A stretch of DNA of 64,000 nt, taken from assembly GCA_023213315.1 (NCBI GenBank), contig JAKCPI010001876.1, positions 5,001-69,000 of the forward strand, written 5' to 3'. The position numbers and the translations under genes are program-made. Origin of the DNA: Euborellia annulipes (Eukaryota; Arthropoda; Insecta; Dermaptera; Anisolabididae). The notes under the pieces are model-generated. The model saw only the letters and a list, made by a program, of their open reading frames with translations, was not told the origin of the DNA and did not search any database. Shown piece after piece: positions 11,507-23,690 of this stretch; position 1 is the first letter of the stretch; the number at the start of each line of letters is the position of its first letter.

Positions 11507-11823
11507 CAGTGGTTTCCAAACTTTGTTACAACGCCTCCTTTAAAAATATTTAATCGTATGACGCCCCCTACCCCACACATTTAATAAAATAATACAAAAA
11601 CAAAAATTTTTAATACTAAAAAATATAAATTTATATAAATTTTATTTATTCATATTTTTTAATTAAGGAAAACCTCCGTCCCAGAATCTTCTAAATTTAA
11701 TTATTTTATTTATAAAACTAGCAATCATTTGGAAAATTGATCTTGGTGGCCAATATTCGCGCCTCCCCTTAGACTAGTCCGCGCCTCCCTGGGGAGGCGC
11801 GCCTCACAGTTTGGAAAACTCTG
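11507..11823. mobile_element. Non-autonomous hAT-like element
   Basis: The ends are CAGTGGTTTCCAAAC and, at the right, GTTTGGAAAACTCTG. The flanking octamers CTTTAGGC and CTCTAGGT agree at 6 of 8 positions. CAGNGGTT-type ends and 8-bp duplications are characteristic of hAT transposons. No transposase. Confidence 0.65.
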
Positions 11824-11831
11824 CTCTAGGT

Positions 11832-14540
11832 AGTAAGGCTAATTTTCGGTGTCTAAAACTTTTCCGGGAATCCGTTCATCGGGGGAGGGGAGGGAAATAT
11901 GACCTCTGATCGGAAAATGACCCGACTTTAGTCTACTAATCGACCTTACAAATCATAAAATAACTGAAAAACTAATTATTTCTTGAATATATTAAAAAAC
12001 TCGAATAATGAATGAAAAATCCTTGTTTGAAAACTCAAGAGAGGGGGGAACAAATTTGCCAAGGTGACAACGATGACTAATACTTAATGAATTATGCAAA
12101 CATGAATGAGGAGGAGGCGAAGGAACCTGAGTTGCCAGTTTCGAAATCTTCTTCAGCCCAAAAGATTCATTAATTCATCATGCCTGATCAAATAATTTAT
12201 TGATGAACGATATAAATAAATGAAAAAACTCCAAACATCCTGGAAGAGGGAGAGGGAGTTAGTTCAACGTCCTGAAATTTAATTTTTTACTGAATTGGAC
12301 AAACACTATATTTTATCTAGCATTTTTTTCAAAAAAATTTAAAAAATTCATTTCTTCAGGAAAAAAGAGAATATTTTTCTCGTAATAATCAAGGTGTCCA
12401 GTAAAGCCTCAATTTTTTTCGGCTTGGAAAGCAAGAATTAATAATGAGTGACGTCGATTGACCATTTGACATTTAGTGGCAATCGACAGAACAAATAATC
12501 AATCAAATATTGATAGTGATATATATTCATTAGTATATACCAGTATGTATTTGCTAGCCTTTCTGAGAGCTCATTCATTTTTTCAAATGTCATATGAAAT
12601 TTCAAGATATTTAAAAAAATTAGGTCATCTTTGTTTATCTTATTAATTCAGTTAATTTAAATATGTCTGTTAAAAGAATTTTCAACTTTTTTACTTTGAT
12701 TATTAGAATAAGATTCGACCATGTTGGGACCCCAAAAAGACTATTTTGTGAATTACCAATAAGTGATGTTTTCTTACTATAAAAAATACAAGACCAGATT
12801 GACTGACTATATGGGTCAATCAAAAATTAAGTAAGATTTCCTACTAGATTGACTATTCTAGTGAAGTGTTTTAACCAAGACGGAGAAGGGGACGCCAGGA
12901 AAAATGTTCTAAAATTTGTAATCAGTGGAAGAATTGAAAATTAATTTTTTTTAATTAAAAAAAAATTAGTTTTTCGCACAAACAAATAAGTCCCCAAAGA
13001 AAGAAGCTCATTCCAATTTATAAGCGTTATTCTAACGGATTGGAGTCGAATTTGATTCATAACGAGTTGCAGGATGGATCATGAACTTGCGAAAAAATGG
13101 AAAAAAGTGTATTTCGAAAAATCATGGATTGAGCCGTTTTTGGAACTACACGTCTCAAATATTTGAAATTTGAATTAGGATGATTTATAAATAAAATGAA
13201 AATAATTCCTAATTAAATAAAGTAAATTATTAATATATAATATATTATAATCTATTGTATTTAAGGTACGCGTTTCGAAAAACCGTTAGAAGACGATTCA
13301 GTACCGAGTTACTCTAGGCGGCAAGAGATGGCGTTAGTTTTTCCCATAGGAAAACAAGGGATTTATTCCATTTTATTTGAAAGATTTCAGCTAATTAATT
13401 AAGGATAAAAAATTAATTATTTTATAACACAATGATTACTAGTTTAATTATCTATAAGATATAGAGCGAATTTTTTAAAAATATCTTTTATTTAATGCGA
13501 TTAATCTAAAAAAAATTTTATTTTTTCGAAAATCAAAAAAAGGGCTTCTATAAGCTGTAGATAATTTAAATAGCTTTAATTTAAAAAAAGATTTGAGGTC
13601 GATAGCTTCAAAATTGTGGCCGCTGGAATCTACCAAAATTAGGAAGAAACACACAGTCATTTGGGTTGCCTATCTTGCAGCAAACATTCAGAAACGAAAT
13701 CATTCGCCTCACGGCATATATTTTACAAGACACCCTTCAAATGACGAGTCTTTCTAAAACAATTGGATCAAAACATAATCCGAAGACAATTTAACGCAAC
13801 CTTTTATGTTAATGACCCCCATTTTACATAAATAGAATGGTGACCTCGGCCGTGTCACTCACTAACCAGAATCAAGGTTAAAACCTCGGATAGGTGACCT
13901 CTTGCTCGCATTTGGATGAAGAATAAAAAAATATATTGGACAGCAAAACACTCAAGGAAATGAAATTTTTTTCCAACCATAAAAGGTAAATTCATGAAAA
14001 TAGTAGTAAAAAGATATTTTAGAACTATGAATAAAACAGGTAAATAAATGATTCATCTACGAGAGCTGCATCGATTGACTATGACCTTGACAGAGAGAAT
14101 TTCTTTTAAATGAATTAATTATAAATAAAATCCTATCTGATTGAGATTGCTTTTAAACTAATTTAAATATTATTATAGATCAAATAAATTTATATGAATA
14201 TGTATTTTATTAGTATAATATTTTAATCATTCCTTTATAACCGGATGAGGAATTATTTTAACCTTTTGTCAGCCTTGATAAAAAATTTTTCTTCTTCCTG
14301 GTTCATCTTTTAAAAAACTTGAGCTTAGGCAACCAAAATGATTAGCTGTCGGAAGTGTTGTCTTAAAAGTAGCTTTCCCCCTTCAATTACATTAAAAAAA
14401 GATTATTTATTTATTTTAAAAATATTGGTTTGGTCGATTAAGCTCAAGGCTCAATTTTCCAGTAAACCAGGCGAGTTTAATAAAAAATCTTTTATTAGAT
14501 TTAGACTGGCAACCGTAGGCACTAGTTGAAACATTGTAAT
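11832..14540. other. Intergenic stretch, nothing recognised
   Basis: About 2.7 kb with no splice-flanked exon and no repeat shared with the rest of the window. The longest open frames (such as 13475-13660, minus) show no domain. Confidence 0.4.
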
Positions 14541-14542
14541 AT

Positions 14543-14712
14543 TTTAATAGGTAAAATTTTAAAAACACTTGGTAATTGTGTCAAGTTAAATTTATTTATA
14601 TAAATACTAAATACTTAATAAGTTAAGGGTCTAAAGAAGTATTAAGTATTTATATAAATAAATTTAACTTGAAAAAATTATCAAGTATTTTTATAATTTT
14701 ACCTATTAAAAT
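14543..14712. repeat. 170-bp palindrome
   Basis: ATTTTAATAGGTAAAATT on the left is the inverse of the right end. The inner arms (AAGTTAAATTTATTTATATA) are also complementary around 14627. It directly abuts the hammerhead-bearing element. Confidence 0.65.
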
Positions 14713-14890
14713 AAAAAAAAAAATTATTTTATTTTTATTTACGGACGTTTTGCCAATCACGACCTTCATCGGGTAAAATATTGTTAATTAGGAGATTGTT
14801 AATTAAGATCGTGTATAATTAACAATATTTGCCCTGATGAAGGTAGACCGAAACGTCGGCGAATAAAAATAAAATAAAATATTTTTTTAT
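14713..14890. mobile_element. Foldback element with hammerhead-like ends
   Basis: The left side carries an inverted, decayed hammerhead-like motif at about 14741-14780. The right side carries a good one at 14827-14864. TATTGTTAATTA and its inverse lie between them. It belongs with the elements at 41.9, 43.8, 47.5, 60.2 and 62.3 kb. Confidence 0.6.
14827..14864 (+). ncRNA. Hammerhead ribozyme-like motif
   Basis: Stem I strands ATTTGCC and GGCGAAT pair over 7 bp with one G-U. Between them lie CTGATGA, a minimal stem II AGGTAGACC, GAAAC and the cleavage triplet GTC. Stem III would be only AC/GT, as in the minimal type I hammerheads known from Penelope-like elements. One extra A lies between CTGATGA and stem II, so activity is uncertain. 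Confidence 0.6.
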
Positions 14891-14963
14891 TTAATCTTTT
14901 ATTTAATTCATTCGGATTCTGACTAACAAGTGAAATTTTTTCTAATCATGTAAATTAAATTAA

Positions 14964-15042
14964 AAATCTGGTGTGAGTGGTCGCACCACTTTCTTTTACT
15001 TTCGGTAATTGAAAGTTGTTTTCTGTGCTTTTCACACTAGTT
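14964..15042. repeat. CTGGTGTGAC hairpin repeat, copy
   Basis: AAATCTGGTGTGAG at the left and TTTTCACACTAG at the right, with the TTCGGTAATT centre of the family. It is followed by GTGTCGACATATATTTAG, which often flanks copies. Confidence 0.65.
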
Positions 15043-15049
15043 TGTGTCG

Positions 15050-16560
15050 ACATATATTTAGTTTCCACCACCAGTGTAAAATTTATAAACATAGAAAAAT
15101 ATTTATATTTTGTTACCATGGTAACTATTTGAGAAATCTAAAGTCAAAATCATCGTTTCAATTAAAGCTAATCTTTGGGAAAATTTTCAATTTCAAATAA
15201 AAAACCTTCTCAAATTTTTGTATATATTGGAATTATTAATTAGAATTATTGAAATTTATTATTTATCAATAAGTGAAGAAGCAGGCTGCCTGCTAAAATA
15301 CAACAGCCACTTTACAAATTGTCATTTATTTGTTTGACGAGAATGATAATTATGAGGATCTTTTTAAATTATTATTATTTATTTAAATCCAAATCCTAGA
15401 TCGGATTTAGGGATTTAAATCCAAAATGATCCCGATCCTGGGCGTAAATCACTTTTTAATATTCTTTTGTAGCTTTTTTAAGACCAGAAAATTTTATTAT
15501 AATATTAAAATACTCTTCTGTTTGTTAGTCAAGTTGGAATAGGTCAGGAATAGTATATTCGTGACATGTAAAATAAATATTTATCTTCAATTATCCTTAT
15601 TGATTACAAAAAAAAAAAAAAATTGAAAAATTTAAATTTCATTTTAATAAAACAAATCGTAATCAAAATATAATCATTTCCTCTTAAATAATATTATTAT
15701 ACGATCTAAATCTAAATAATCCTGGAATGGCAAATTTTAATACCAAGATAAGATAAAAATTTTTTTGTATGTTTGTAGAAAATTTTCAACATTTTTTTAA
15801 GTATTTAGAACTAGTCCCACGTTAGAGAATTAATTATTTAATACCTCATCAAAAATTATTAATACCGTAAAAAAACAATTTTTGGTGAGACATCAAATAA
15901 TTCTTTCTCTAACGGGGACTATTACTTTCTCTTACGCTATTTTTGGATACTGTTTAGTTGTAATTTTTTCAATAATCCTTTGATACTGATTGTATATTGA
16001 TTACTTATAAATATGATATTTATGGAATAGAAATTTAGGTTGTTTTTTTTGCCGACTAGGATCAATAAGGACATTGAATTGATCTCGTATGGAATCGACT
16101 CATGTGTGTCGGCGTCCGGTCAGAATTGTCAAGGGACTTTCGAGGCTTTCCTTAAAAAATAATCATATCCTTTTTACAGAAGACAACAATTTATATAAAA
16201 TAATATTAAAGAGCAATTCGCTAAGTAGTTGAATGAATATTTAAATTAAGTGTAAAGTATTTATTACAAACATATTAATATTTATTAGCTCATAAATTCG
16301 AGAAAAATTGCTAAAGGAGGCATTGATAGTCTGTGAAGGTCACACACATACTAGTATACGGTAACACCAAGGGCATCTGTGATTATGTTCGGTTTGCCCA
16401 GAACTTACCCATTTAAAGCCCTAAAAAGGCGCAAAATTAAATATATATCGAATTAATATAATAAATATATGTTGAGTATTTCTTTCCCATAAGGAAACCC
16501 CAGAATCAGAAATAAATTGAAAATTAACAAGAAACGTAAGAACTGGGGGAACCCCCGAGC
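15050..16560. other. Intergenic stretch, nothing recognised
   Basis: AT-rich sequence with a short inverted pair near 15826 and 15895 (TTAGAGAATTAATTATTTAAT and its approximate inverse). No exon was found. Confidence 0.4.
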
Positions 16561-16589
16561 AGTCGGCCGAACCCCGACTTGTTCTTTTT

Positions 16590-17275
16590 ACTTTCTCGTT
16601 TACGAAGAATATAAAGAGAAAGTTTTGTAATCGTAAAAAAATTGGGCCTGGAGGTTTTGATGATTCTCGATGTTTTACAATCCAAAAAAAAAAAAACATT
16701 TTTGGAATTATGTTTGTGTGTTTGATCTTAAAAACGCTAGCAGCAGTTCAATAAAATTTGGTGTATAGCCTACTTCTTACACTAAAATTGTAGATCTGTA
16801 TTAATTTTTGAATCACGAGGAAACAGTACTTCAAGTTTTTTTCAAAAATTTTGAATTTTTCAATTTTTTTTCTCATATTTTAAAAGGTTTTTATTCTTTT
16901 ACGTTTTTTTCGAAAACTGAATAGTTTTTGAAATAATTAACAAATAAAAAGACATTGTTTTGATGTTTTGTCAAAATTAGCAAAAAATAATGTCTTTTTC
17001 ATCGTTGAATATTTTAAAAACAAAATCTATTGAGTTTCCTAAAAAACGTAAAAGAATAAAAACCTTTTAAAATAGACTAATTTATCATATGACAAAAAAA
17101 ATTGAAAATTTCAATATTTTTGAAAAAACTCATCCAGGTGACGAATATACTCCAAAAAGTTGATAGAGATCTACCCAATTTCATCGATCTGGCAGCTTGC
17201 GTTTTAAAGCAATCGTGTTCACACACACACACACGCACACAGACGAAATTCCAAAAGAATATATGAGAAAGTTAT
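16590..17275. mobile_element. Diverged relative of the ACTTTCTC-ended repeat, with internal palindrome
   Basis: TTTTTACTTTCTCGTTTACG at the left, a segment resembling 'GAGGTTTTGATGATTC', and an internal inverted pair of AAAAGGTTTTTATTC arms (about 16878-16910 and 17044-17075). It ends near a CA microsatellite and ACAGACGAAATTCC. A relic without genes. Confidence 0.5.
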
Positions 17276-17904
17276 GGAATAGAAAAATCACTTTAGTATT
17301 TTATAAATAATCCCAAATAAAATTATTAAAATACCATATATATCTTAATTATTTTCTATAAAGAAGATTTGGATGATATAAATTACTAAGGTAATTTTTC
17401 CATAAATAGGTCAGCTGATAACCATTAAAATAGATAAGAAAAAAATCAATAAAATATGTATTAATCTATTAAAAGAAATTGAAGAGACATTTTCTGAATT
17501 ATTAGGTTGTTGTTAAGATATGAATTATTTTATAGAGGATTCAATTCGCTGGCTTTGAATGTTATTCATCTGCCATCGAGAGATTTTGTAATGAACCCCA
17601 TATCTGAAATTTGTGCGCCTAGGGAATATGCAACACTTCGTTATTACCTATAGAGATGCGGATATTTCTCTAACAAAACTGCCACCCATTTAAAATGACA
17701 TAAAAAATTAATTATTTTAATTTTGATAAATTTTTTAATCAAAATAATTGAATGTTCTTAATTATAATAGAATATCACAGTTTAGTTTATGAACGAAATG
17801 TTTATATTTAATCAGAGTTTTTAAAAATTTTATGCTCTTAAAAAGTTTTTAAACACAAAAATTTCGTCCGAAAACTAAACTGTGATGTTTTTTAAAAATT
17901 AAAA

Positions 17905-18500
17905 TATAGAGAGAAGTATTGGATTAATGTCAAAAATTCTGTTTTGAGGTTTTTGAGTCCAAAAAAGTGTGTCTGTGAGAAATATGAAGGAAATGAGTTA
18001 CGAAGTTGAAATTTTATATTTAAGTCAGGTACCCCTCTGGGACGTGACACGAAGCTTTTGAACAAAATCGGCACGAAAGTACTAGTACTTCACTGAAGTA
18101 CTTTTCCAGTTTTTTTTTCTCAAAATTCGTACTATCGATTAAAATTCATAAATCAATTATTTTTTTAAATCTATAATCTTGTTGTTTGAATTGTTTGAAG
18201 CAACTCTTGTATTTCATTGGAAAGATAGGAGAAATAGCGAAATATAAATATTTTTCAATGTTTATCTTTTATATAAAATTCTTCTGTACGTGTGTATGTG
18301 ACTGAACTCCTCCTAAACGACTGAACCAATTATGATGAAATTTTCTGTGTATGTTTGTGACAATCCCGGACAGGTTTTGTTTCACAAATAACAATAAGTT
18401 AATGAGTAATTAACCGTTAAAATAAGAAAAAATAAAAATTAGGAGAAATAGTTGCCATGGTAACAAAATATAAATATTTACCCATGTTTACATTTTTTTT
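17905..18500 (+). mobile_element. ACTTTCTC-family fragment followed by Helitron-like fragment
   Basis: 17905-18200 resembles the repeat at 1090-1500 (AGAGAAGTATTGGATTA, GTCAAAAATTC, AGTACTAGTACTTCACTG). At about 18266 a TATATAAAATTCTTCTG segment follows with 'CTCCTCCTAAACGACTG', wording I associate with the 5' region of arthropod Helitrons. That last assignment is from memory and tentative. Confidence 0.4.
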
Positions 18501-18792
18501 ATTTATTTACATTTTGAATTCTAAAATATCGGCGTAAATTTTTTGTCTGTGTACCGGGAGAGTCCCGGAAAGGATATTATTCACAAAAAATCTTAAGTTC
18601 ATGAATGATTAACCGTTAAAATATACTCTATATATAAAAATGAAAAGGGAAAATGTTTGTATGTACCGGTATGTATATAAGCGAAGGCGAGCATGGGGGT
18701 CCAGGGGGCGCAGCCCCTGTAGGGGAAGCCCCGCGAAGGGGTGCGTCTAGTAAATTATATATTTTGAATTCTTAAAATACACATCGACACAA

Positions 18793-18881
18793 AAAATCTG
18801 GTGTGACAATCCCAGAACTGAACTTTCAATTACCAAAGGTAAGAAAAAGTTGTGTGCTGTGCGACTACTCACACCAGATTT
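18793..18881. repeat. CTGGTGTGAC hairpin repeat, copy
   Basis: AAATCTGGTGTGACAA and CTCACACCAGATTT enclose the conserved CAATTACC...GTAAG centre and the GTTGTGTGCTGTGCGAC arm. Confidence 0.7.
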
Positions 18882-19140
18882 GTTTTCTGGTGAATATCTT
18901 TTGCATATTAGATTACTTTTTTCCGGTAATCATATATATTTAAAGGACAACAAAAAAAAATCTAAAGGACAGACAGACATTCTTGAAAAATGGATTGTCT
19001 TTTATAATAAAGGACGAACGGTCATCGCACTTATATGCCAATTTTTAAATAAATTAATTTAGTTACGGGAGAGAATTTCTCTAAGGAAATATGGTGTATT
19101 GTTTTAATATAATTTGTAATGCAAAATTTTTTTGAAAAAT

Positions 19141-19200
19141 AGCGGAGGAGGGAAAGAGAAAGAAAGAGAGGACCTTGGTCTGTCTGTGAATGAGTCAGAG
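19141..19200 (+). other. Possible noncoding first exon (weak)
   Basis: Purine-rich sequence ends GAGTCAGAG just before a good donor GTGAGC at 19201. Its GC content exceeds its surroundings, as at the 55.7-kb first exon. It could be a 5' UTR exon for the microexons at 20694 and 24667, but nothing proves the connection. Confidence 0.2.
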
Positions 19201-19464
19201 GTGAGCAAGGCAAAAAGCAAAAGAGAAGGCAAGAGGACAAGTTGGCTGAAGCTGGCTTCCATCGTCATCGCCATGTAAGGAAGAGGTGCAGAGACCAGGG
19301 ACCAGGGACCTAAACTGCCTATCTCTCGAGGACCTTGCTCCAACGAATCTATTTCATTCACCTGAATCTGTCCCCCACTTCTCGGACTCCCCCTCTCTCA
19401 TAAAAGTTGTTCTATAAAACTTGAGGTTTGTTATAATTCTTAATGTGTGAATTCAAAAAAACAT

Positions 19465-20385
19465 GAAATAAATACTTTCGGATAATTGGAATATGAAAAT
19501 TTTTTGAATTTTCTTTTTTCTAAATGCACCAAATCCAAGGGCGGATCCAAAGGAGTTTTTTTTTTTTTTGGGGGGGGAGGTAATCTGGTGTGACTGGTCG
19601 CATGGCACCCAACTTTCTCTTACTTTCAGTAATTTAAAGTTGAATTCTGTACTTGTTTACCAGAATTTTTGTGTCGAAATAGATTTGTACACACACCCCT
19701 ACCCAGTGGCGTACCGAGGGGGGCCCCCGCGGAGGGGGCGGTCCGCCCCAGGCCCCGAGCCGGCATAGGCCCCCAAATATTCATTAAAAAAAAATTTAAT
19801 GAAAATTTCTCTTTGAGAGGTCCCGGAGCCCTCAGGGCTCAAATGAAAACGGAAATATTTAAATAAAAAAAAAATAAAAAATTTAATGAAATTTTCTCTT
19901 TGAGAGGCTCTGACCCCTTGGGCTTCAGGGATAATCGGTATTTTAAAAATATTTTTGTGTATGGAGGAGAGGAATATTTAAAGATGAGCACCCCCGCTCC
20001 CAAAAAAAAATTCAATATAAGGCCCCCACTTCTAGTGCCGCCCCAGGCCCCCAACTGCCTCGGTACGCCTCTGCCCCTACCGACCATTTTGAGGGACCAA
20101 CTTTTTTGGAATCAGGATTCTAAAAAAGTGGGTCCCTCAAAATGGTGTGTAGAGGTGTGTGATCAAATATATTTCGGCACAAAAAATAGAATATAGAATG
20201 CGACTTTAAATTACCGAAAGTAAGAGAAAGTTGTGTGCTGTGCGACCAGTCACACTAGATTACCCCCGCCCCCCCCCAAAAAAAATCCTTTAGATTCACC
20301 CTTGGATTAGGTGAATTTATAGAATAATAAAGAAAATTTAAAAAATTTTCATATTCCAAATATCCGAAAGTCTCGAAATAAATAT
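19465..20385. repeat. Nested inverted repeat with GGGCGGATCC ends
   Basis: An outer inverted pair (CTTTCGGATAATTGGAATAT at the left) surrounds a CCAAGGGCGGATCC...-ended element at 19533-20306. That element carries the two halves of the CTGGTGTGAC hairpin family at 19581-19672 and 20179-20262. It is further interrupted by a hAT-like element at 19704-20073 and a hairpin of CCATTTTGAGGGACC arms at about 20083-20145. No gene. Confidence 0.7.
19704..20073. mobile_element. hAT-like element with exact 8-bp duplication
   Basis: Ends CAGTGGCGTACCGAGG and inverse (CCTCGGTACGCCTCTG). CCCCTACC occurs immediately on both sides (19696-19703 and 20074-20081). The body is G/C-tract rich and has no transposase, so it is non-autonomous. 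Confidence 0.85.
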
Positions 20386-20693
20386 AGAGAAATGTCTCTG
20401 CGATGTTTAAAAAAATCCTACATGGTAGAGAGGTTCTAGAAAAAACTGTTAAAAAAAAGATTGACCTCCATTTCGAAGACGATCCAAAATTACGATTTTA
20501 GTTTCAAGAAATGACTTTTCGATTTTGTTTTCCAGTTGAAGTTTATTTTTCAATAAGGTCAGAAATTTAAATTCTATAGGAATATATTAGTTAAAGATCA
20601 AAAATAATTATAGAGAAGAAATAGAAGAGGTTCTCTCTTTTGCAAGTAAATGAGTCATTGGATTCATTGTTATCTAATAATTTTCCTTTTCAG

Positions 20694-20705
20694 ATGCAAA
20701 TGAAG
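20694..20705 (+). CDS. Candidate 12-nt microexon (M-Q-M-K)
   Basis: TTTTCCTTTTCAG, a good acceptor, is followed by ATGCAAATGAAG and then GTGAGA, a good donor. The exon would be phase 0 at both ends and would start with a methionine codon. A chance pairing of acceptor and donor is possible. Confidence 0.25.
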
Positions 20706-20822
20706 GTGAGAATGAATTCTCTTTTTTTAGTTTGAGTGTGCGTTTAGAGACCTCCAAGGGAAATAGTAGGCCTACCTACTTCTAAATACAGACAATGCCT
20801 CGAAATTACAAAATAAAAACTG

Positions 20823-20858
20823 GTGGCATCTTCCCCGTATATATGGGGAAGATGCCAC
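20823..20858. repeat. Perfect 14-bp-stem hairpin
   Basis: GTGGCATCTTCCCC and its exact inverse surround the 8-nt loop GTATATAT. The stem is GC-richer than the surrounding DNA. It is too short for a normal miRNA precursor and is more likely a tiny foldback relic. Confidence 0.6.
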
Positions 20859-20859
20859 A

Positions 20860-21700
20860 ATAGAATGACTTTCTTTAACATACTTGGAAGAGCATTAACT
20901 TGCCTAAATAACCAATTAGATATTGGACAATAAAGGGTATTTTTTTTTCAAGATCTTGTTATTTCCAATTTCAATGTACTAATGGAAAAATCCTTAAATA
21001 TGGCAACTTCCACCGATTTACCTTATACAAATTTTTTTAATTATCAAAATCATTACTATATAAAAGCGCTAGCGGCTGACTTCCTGTCCCTGTTTGTATG
21101 TGGCTATCAGGGCGCTAATTGGCCAGAATAAAAGGAAGTTGAGTCAAAAAAGGAAATTTAAAACTAAGCCAGAGATGGAAATTTAAAACCTTAAAATTTC
21201 CTAACAGGTGAGCAAGAATAAATTTGAAGCATTTGCTCGCCGAAGTCGCTGTTTAATCCGGCACTGACTAGGGGAGAAATATTTTCATTTCATATTTATC
21301 CTAAATTACCCTTGTATATTTATTTATAATAAATGTCTATAAAAAAGTAGGTTAATTTAATAGCTAATATGCAGAATGTTCACTTAATCTCTTTATTTTT
21401 GATGAAATTCCAGGCCCTTAATTTAATTAAATGCAGGGGTGTGGTCTTCGGCGAAGGGATCTTTTACTAATTAGAATTGCAAGGGAATGAGGAGGGCATA
21501 TATTATTAGCCAAGATAGCAAGAATCATGGCACCCTCAGGAAAAATATAAAACCGGATGTCAATGAATGAATATTTGATTCATTTGATGCGGGTACAACT
21601 CGTAAGCAATAAAAAAGGAAGATAAATAACAAAAAAAATAATTAGTAAGTAATCAGCTCATTTTTTTGAGTCATTAAAAATGTGTTGTAAGCAAGACGTT
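20860..21700. other. Intergenic stretch with Helitron-like fragment
   Basis: CTATATAAAAGCGCTAGCGG at about 21056 and the following 200 bases resemble 22970-23150, suggesting a shared mobile element. The family assignment is tentative. Nothing else recognised. Confidence 0.35.
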
Positions 21701-21708
21701 GAATTTAC

Positions 21709-21850
21709 CTTCATTGCGAGAAGCCGTGAGGGCTGTGTAGCACTGGGAATCGTCGGCGACGTTGTTATCGTCGCCGGTAATGAAGGTTCCGCTAGTGCCA
21801 TGTCGCCTCTTGCTCCGCTGACGTCGTTCACGCCTCTCGGCAGAGACGCC
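21709..21850 (-). CDS. Orphan exon of unknown gene
   Basis: On the minus strand a good acceptor (TTGTTTCAG) precedes, and a good donor (GAAG|GTAAAT) follows, a 142-nt GC-rich block inside AT-rich DNA. Two of three frames are open. One contains an internal ATG and reads MALAEPSLPATITTSPTIP..., a Ser/Thr/Pro/Ala-rich stretch as in disordered N-termini, ending in phase 0. The other reads a basic RRERRQRSKRR stretch. I do not recognise the protein and found no downstream exon. GC-rich exon-like blocks with minus-strand donors at 23572 and 27759 could be alternative first exons. Confidence 0.5.
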
Positions 21851-21949
21851 CTGAAACAATATTAGTATTTTAAAAAAAATGACTAGCATCCCCATCCACT
21901 GTAAATAAGATAAATTTTTTAGAAAGTCAGTAAATTTAAACTTCAAAAT

Positions 21950-23330
21950 CTGGTGTGCAGGGCAAGCGCCCCTTTAGCCCCCACCTGGGTACGCTACTGT
22001 ACACACAGCAAGTTTACAGAACATCTAAGAATTGATGCGATGGTGGAATACATCAATCGTACCCTTCAATTAAAATTGACAATTGCATTTGTCAGTTTCA
22101 ATTGATCGTCTCCGGGCCACATAATCAACCCCTATCAATGGGATAGAGAAAAAAGTAAAATTTAGTAGTCTTGAAATTTAAATATTTTTTTTTTTGGGAA
22201 GGAGGTATCTTGCAGATTCCTAAATTTATATTCACGAAACTTTTTATATATAAATATAAAAAAAATATATTTGAATCATTTCTCAAATGATGCCATTAAA
22301 ATTTTTTTTTTAAGAACAATGATATAAATAAAAATTTCTATATATTTTGATTGTCAATGACAAGTATTGTATTTTATAAATTATTTTAATGATTGAAAAT
22401 ATATGTTAATTTTTATATCCATTCCTGTATTAATACTGATAATAATAACTATTAAAAATAATAATAAACATAATTTTAAATATATAAAAATCACTCTTAT
22501 TTTTCATTGACAATAAAAGTTTTTAAGTTCATGTAAAAAAATAATAATAAATACAAATTCACTTACATAATCGTTTCTATTCTCTTAATGGGAGAAAGTT
22601 CAAATTTCCTAATTCATTATTTTTTTCTTAATTCATTTTCAAAAATTAATTAACCTTCAAATAATATATATAATAAAATTTATATTACGATAGTTTCTTC
22701 ATAAGGAAAACAATAATATGAATGAAACTTTATTAGTCAAATTAAAAATTAAATTGAATTTTTATAATGAAATTAATTAATTTAAAATTTTTGTTATGTT
22801 ACCTAAAAAAAGTTTTCCCTATTTAAGATTTTTTTAAAAATGTTTTTCTTATTTTTTTACATTTTGTTTTATTAATTAAATGAATCAAAAAGGCTGAGAA
22901 GCAGAGAGTCAAGAATTAAGATTATAAACATATGAAACAAATTTTTAATTATCATACTAATATATAAAGCGCTAGCCAATGACTTCCGTTTTATGTTCCT
23001 GTTTGCCACCCTCTCTTGCTGATTGGTTAGAGTAAGAGGAAACGGAGTCAGAGAGGGAAATTTATAACTTTAACATTGATCAAGAATGCATTTGATCACC
23101 GAAGAAGCAAGGGGGTCCAGGGGGCGCAATCCCGAAGGCGGGCTTTACCACTTGTTCATTAATAGAACAGAATAACTAAAAAATTCTTATAGTAAATCTA
23201 GACAAAAGTGTAGCTAAGGAATTCTGCCCAGGTGGTTAAATGGCGAAAAAATAATTTCTCAAGAAGTTGTTTTGGATAGGTGGTTTAGGTAGATATTTTT
23301 ATGGTTTTTCCGACAATTTTGGCCTTTTAC
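21950..23330. other. AT-rich intergenic stretch with Helitron-like fragment
   Basis: 22970-23150 (TATATAAAGCGCTAGCC ... GGGGGTCCAGGGGGCGCAA) parallels 21056-21250 and 18640-18750. The rest is AT-rich and empty. Confidence 0.35.
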
Positions 23331-23571
23331 ACTTTAAACGATACTTATTATATTAATGACGATATATTTGATCCAGGCTATATCAATGGGGAGGGAGAAA
23401 TTAAAACTCTTTCTCTTTATAATAAAGAGAATAAAAAGAACACAAAATAGGTACCTCAAATAAAAGATGTTGGAACAAAGGAACAAAGAGAGAACAACAT
23501 CGGGGCAAGGGGAGGTCTTGAAGACGCCGACATTGAACAATGAGTTATTGGATGGACGCCATGACACTCAC

Positions 23572-23690
23572 TGAGGCGGTGAGTCAGAGGGTTCAACAGA
23601 GACAAGATGGCACCCCGACGAATAAATCCGAAGAAAACCGAACATTCACGAACGAGTGATTGTTGAATTTTAGAGAGGGGCAAACATTTT
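23572..23690 (-). other. Possible noncoding first exon, minus strand
   Basis: A GC-richer block ends in CGCCTCA followed by a strong donor, GTGAGT, on the minus strand. The plus strand also has GTGAGT a few bases away because the motif is palindromic. It may feed the exon at 21709-21850. Confidence 0.25.

Noticed and set aside
19839..20196. Overlapping Pro/Gly-rich frames on both strands
   Set aside because: They cross the hAT-like element and its G/C tracts.
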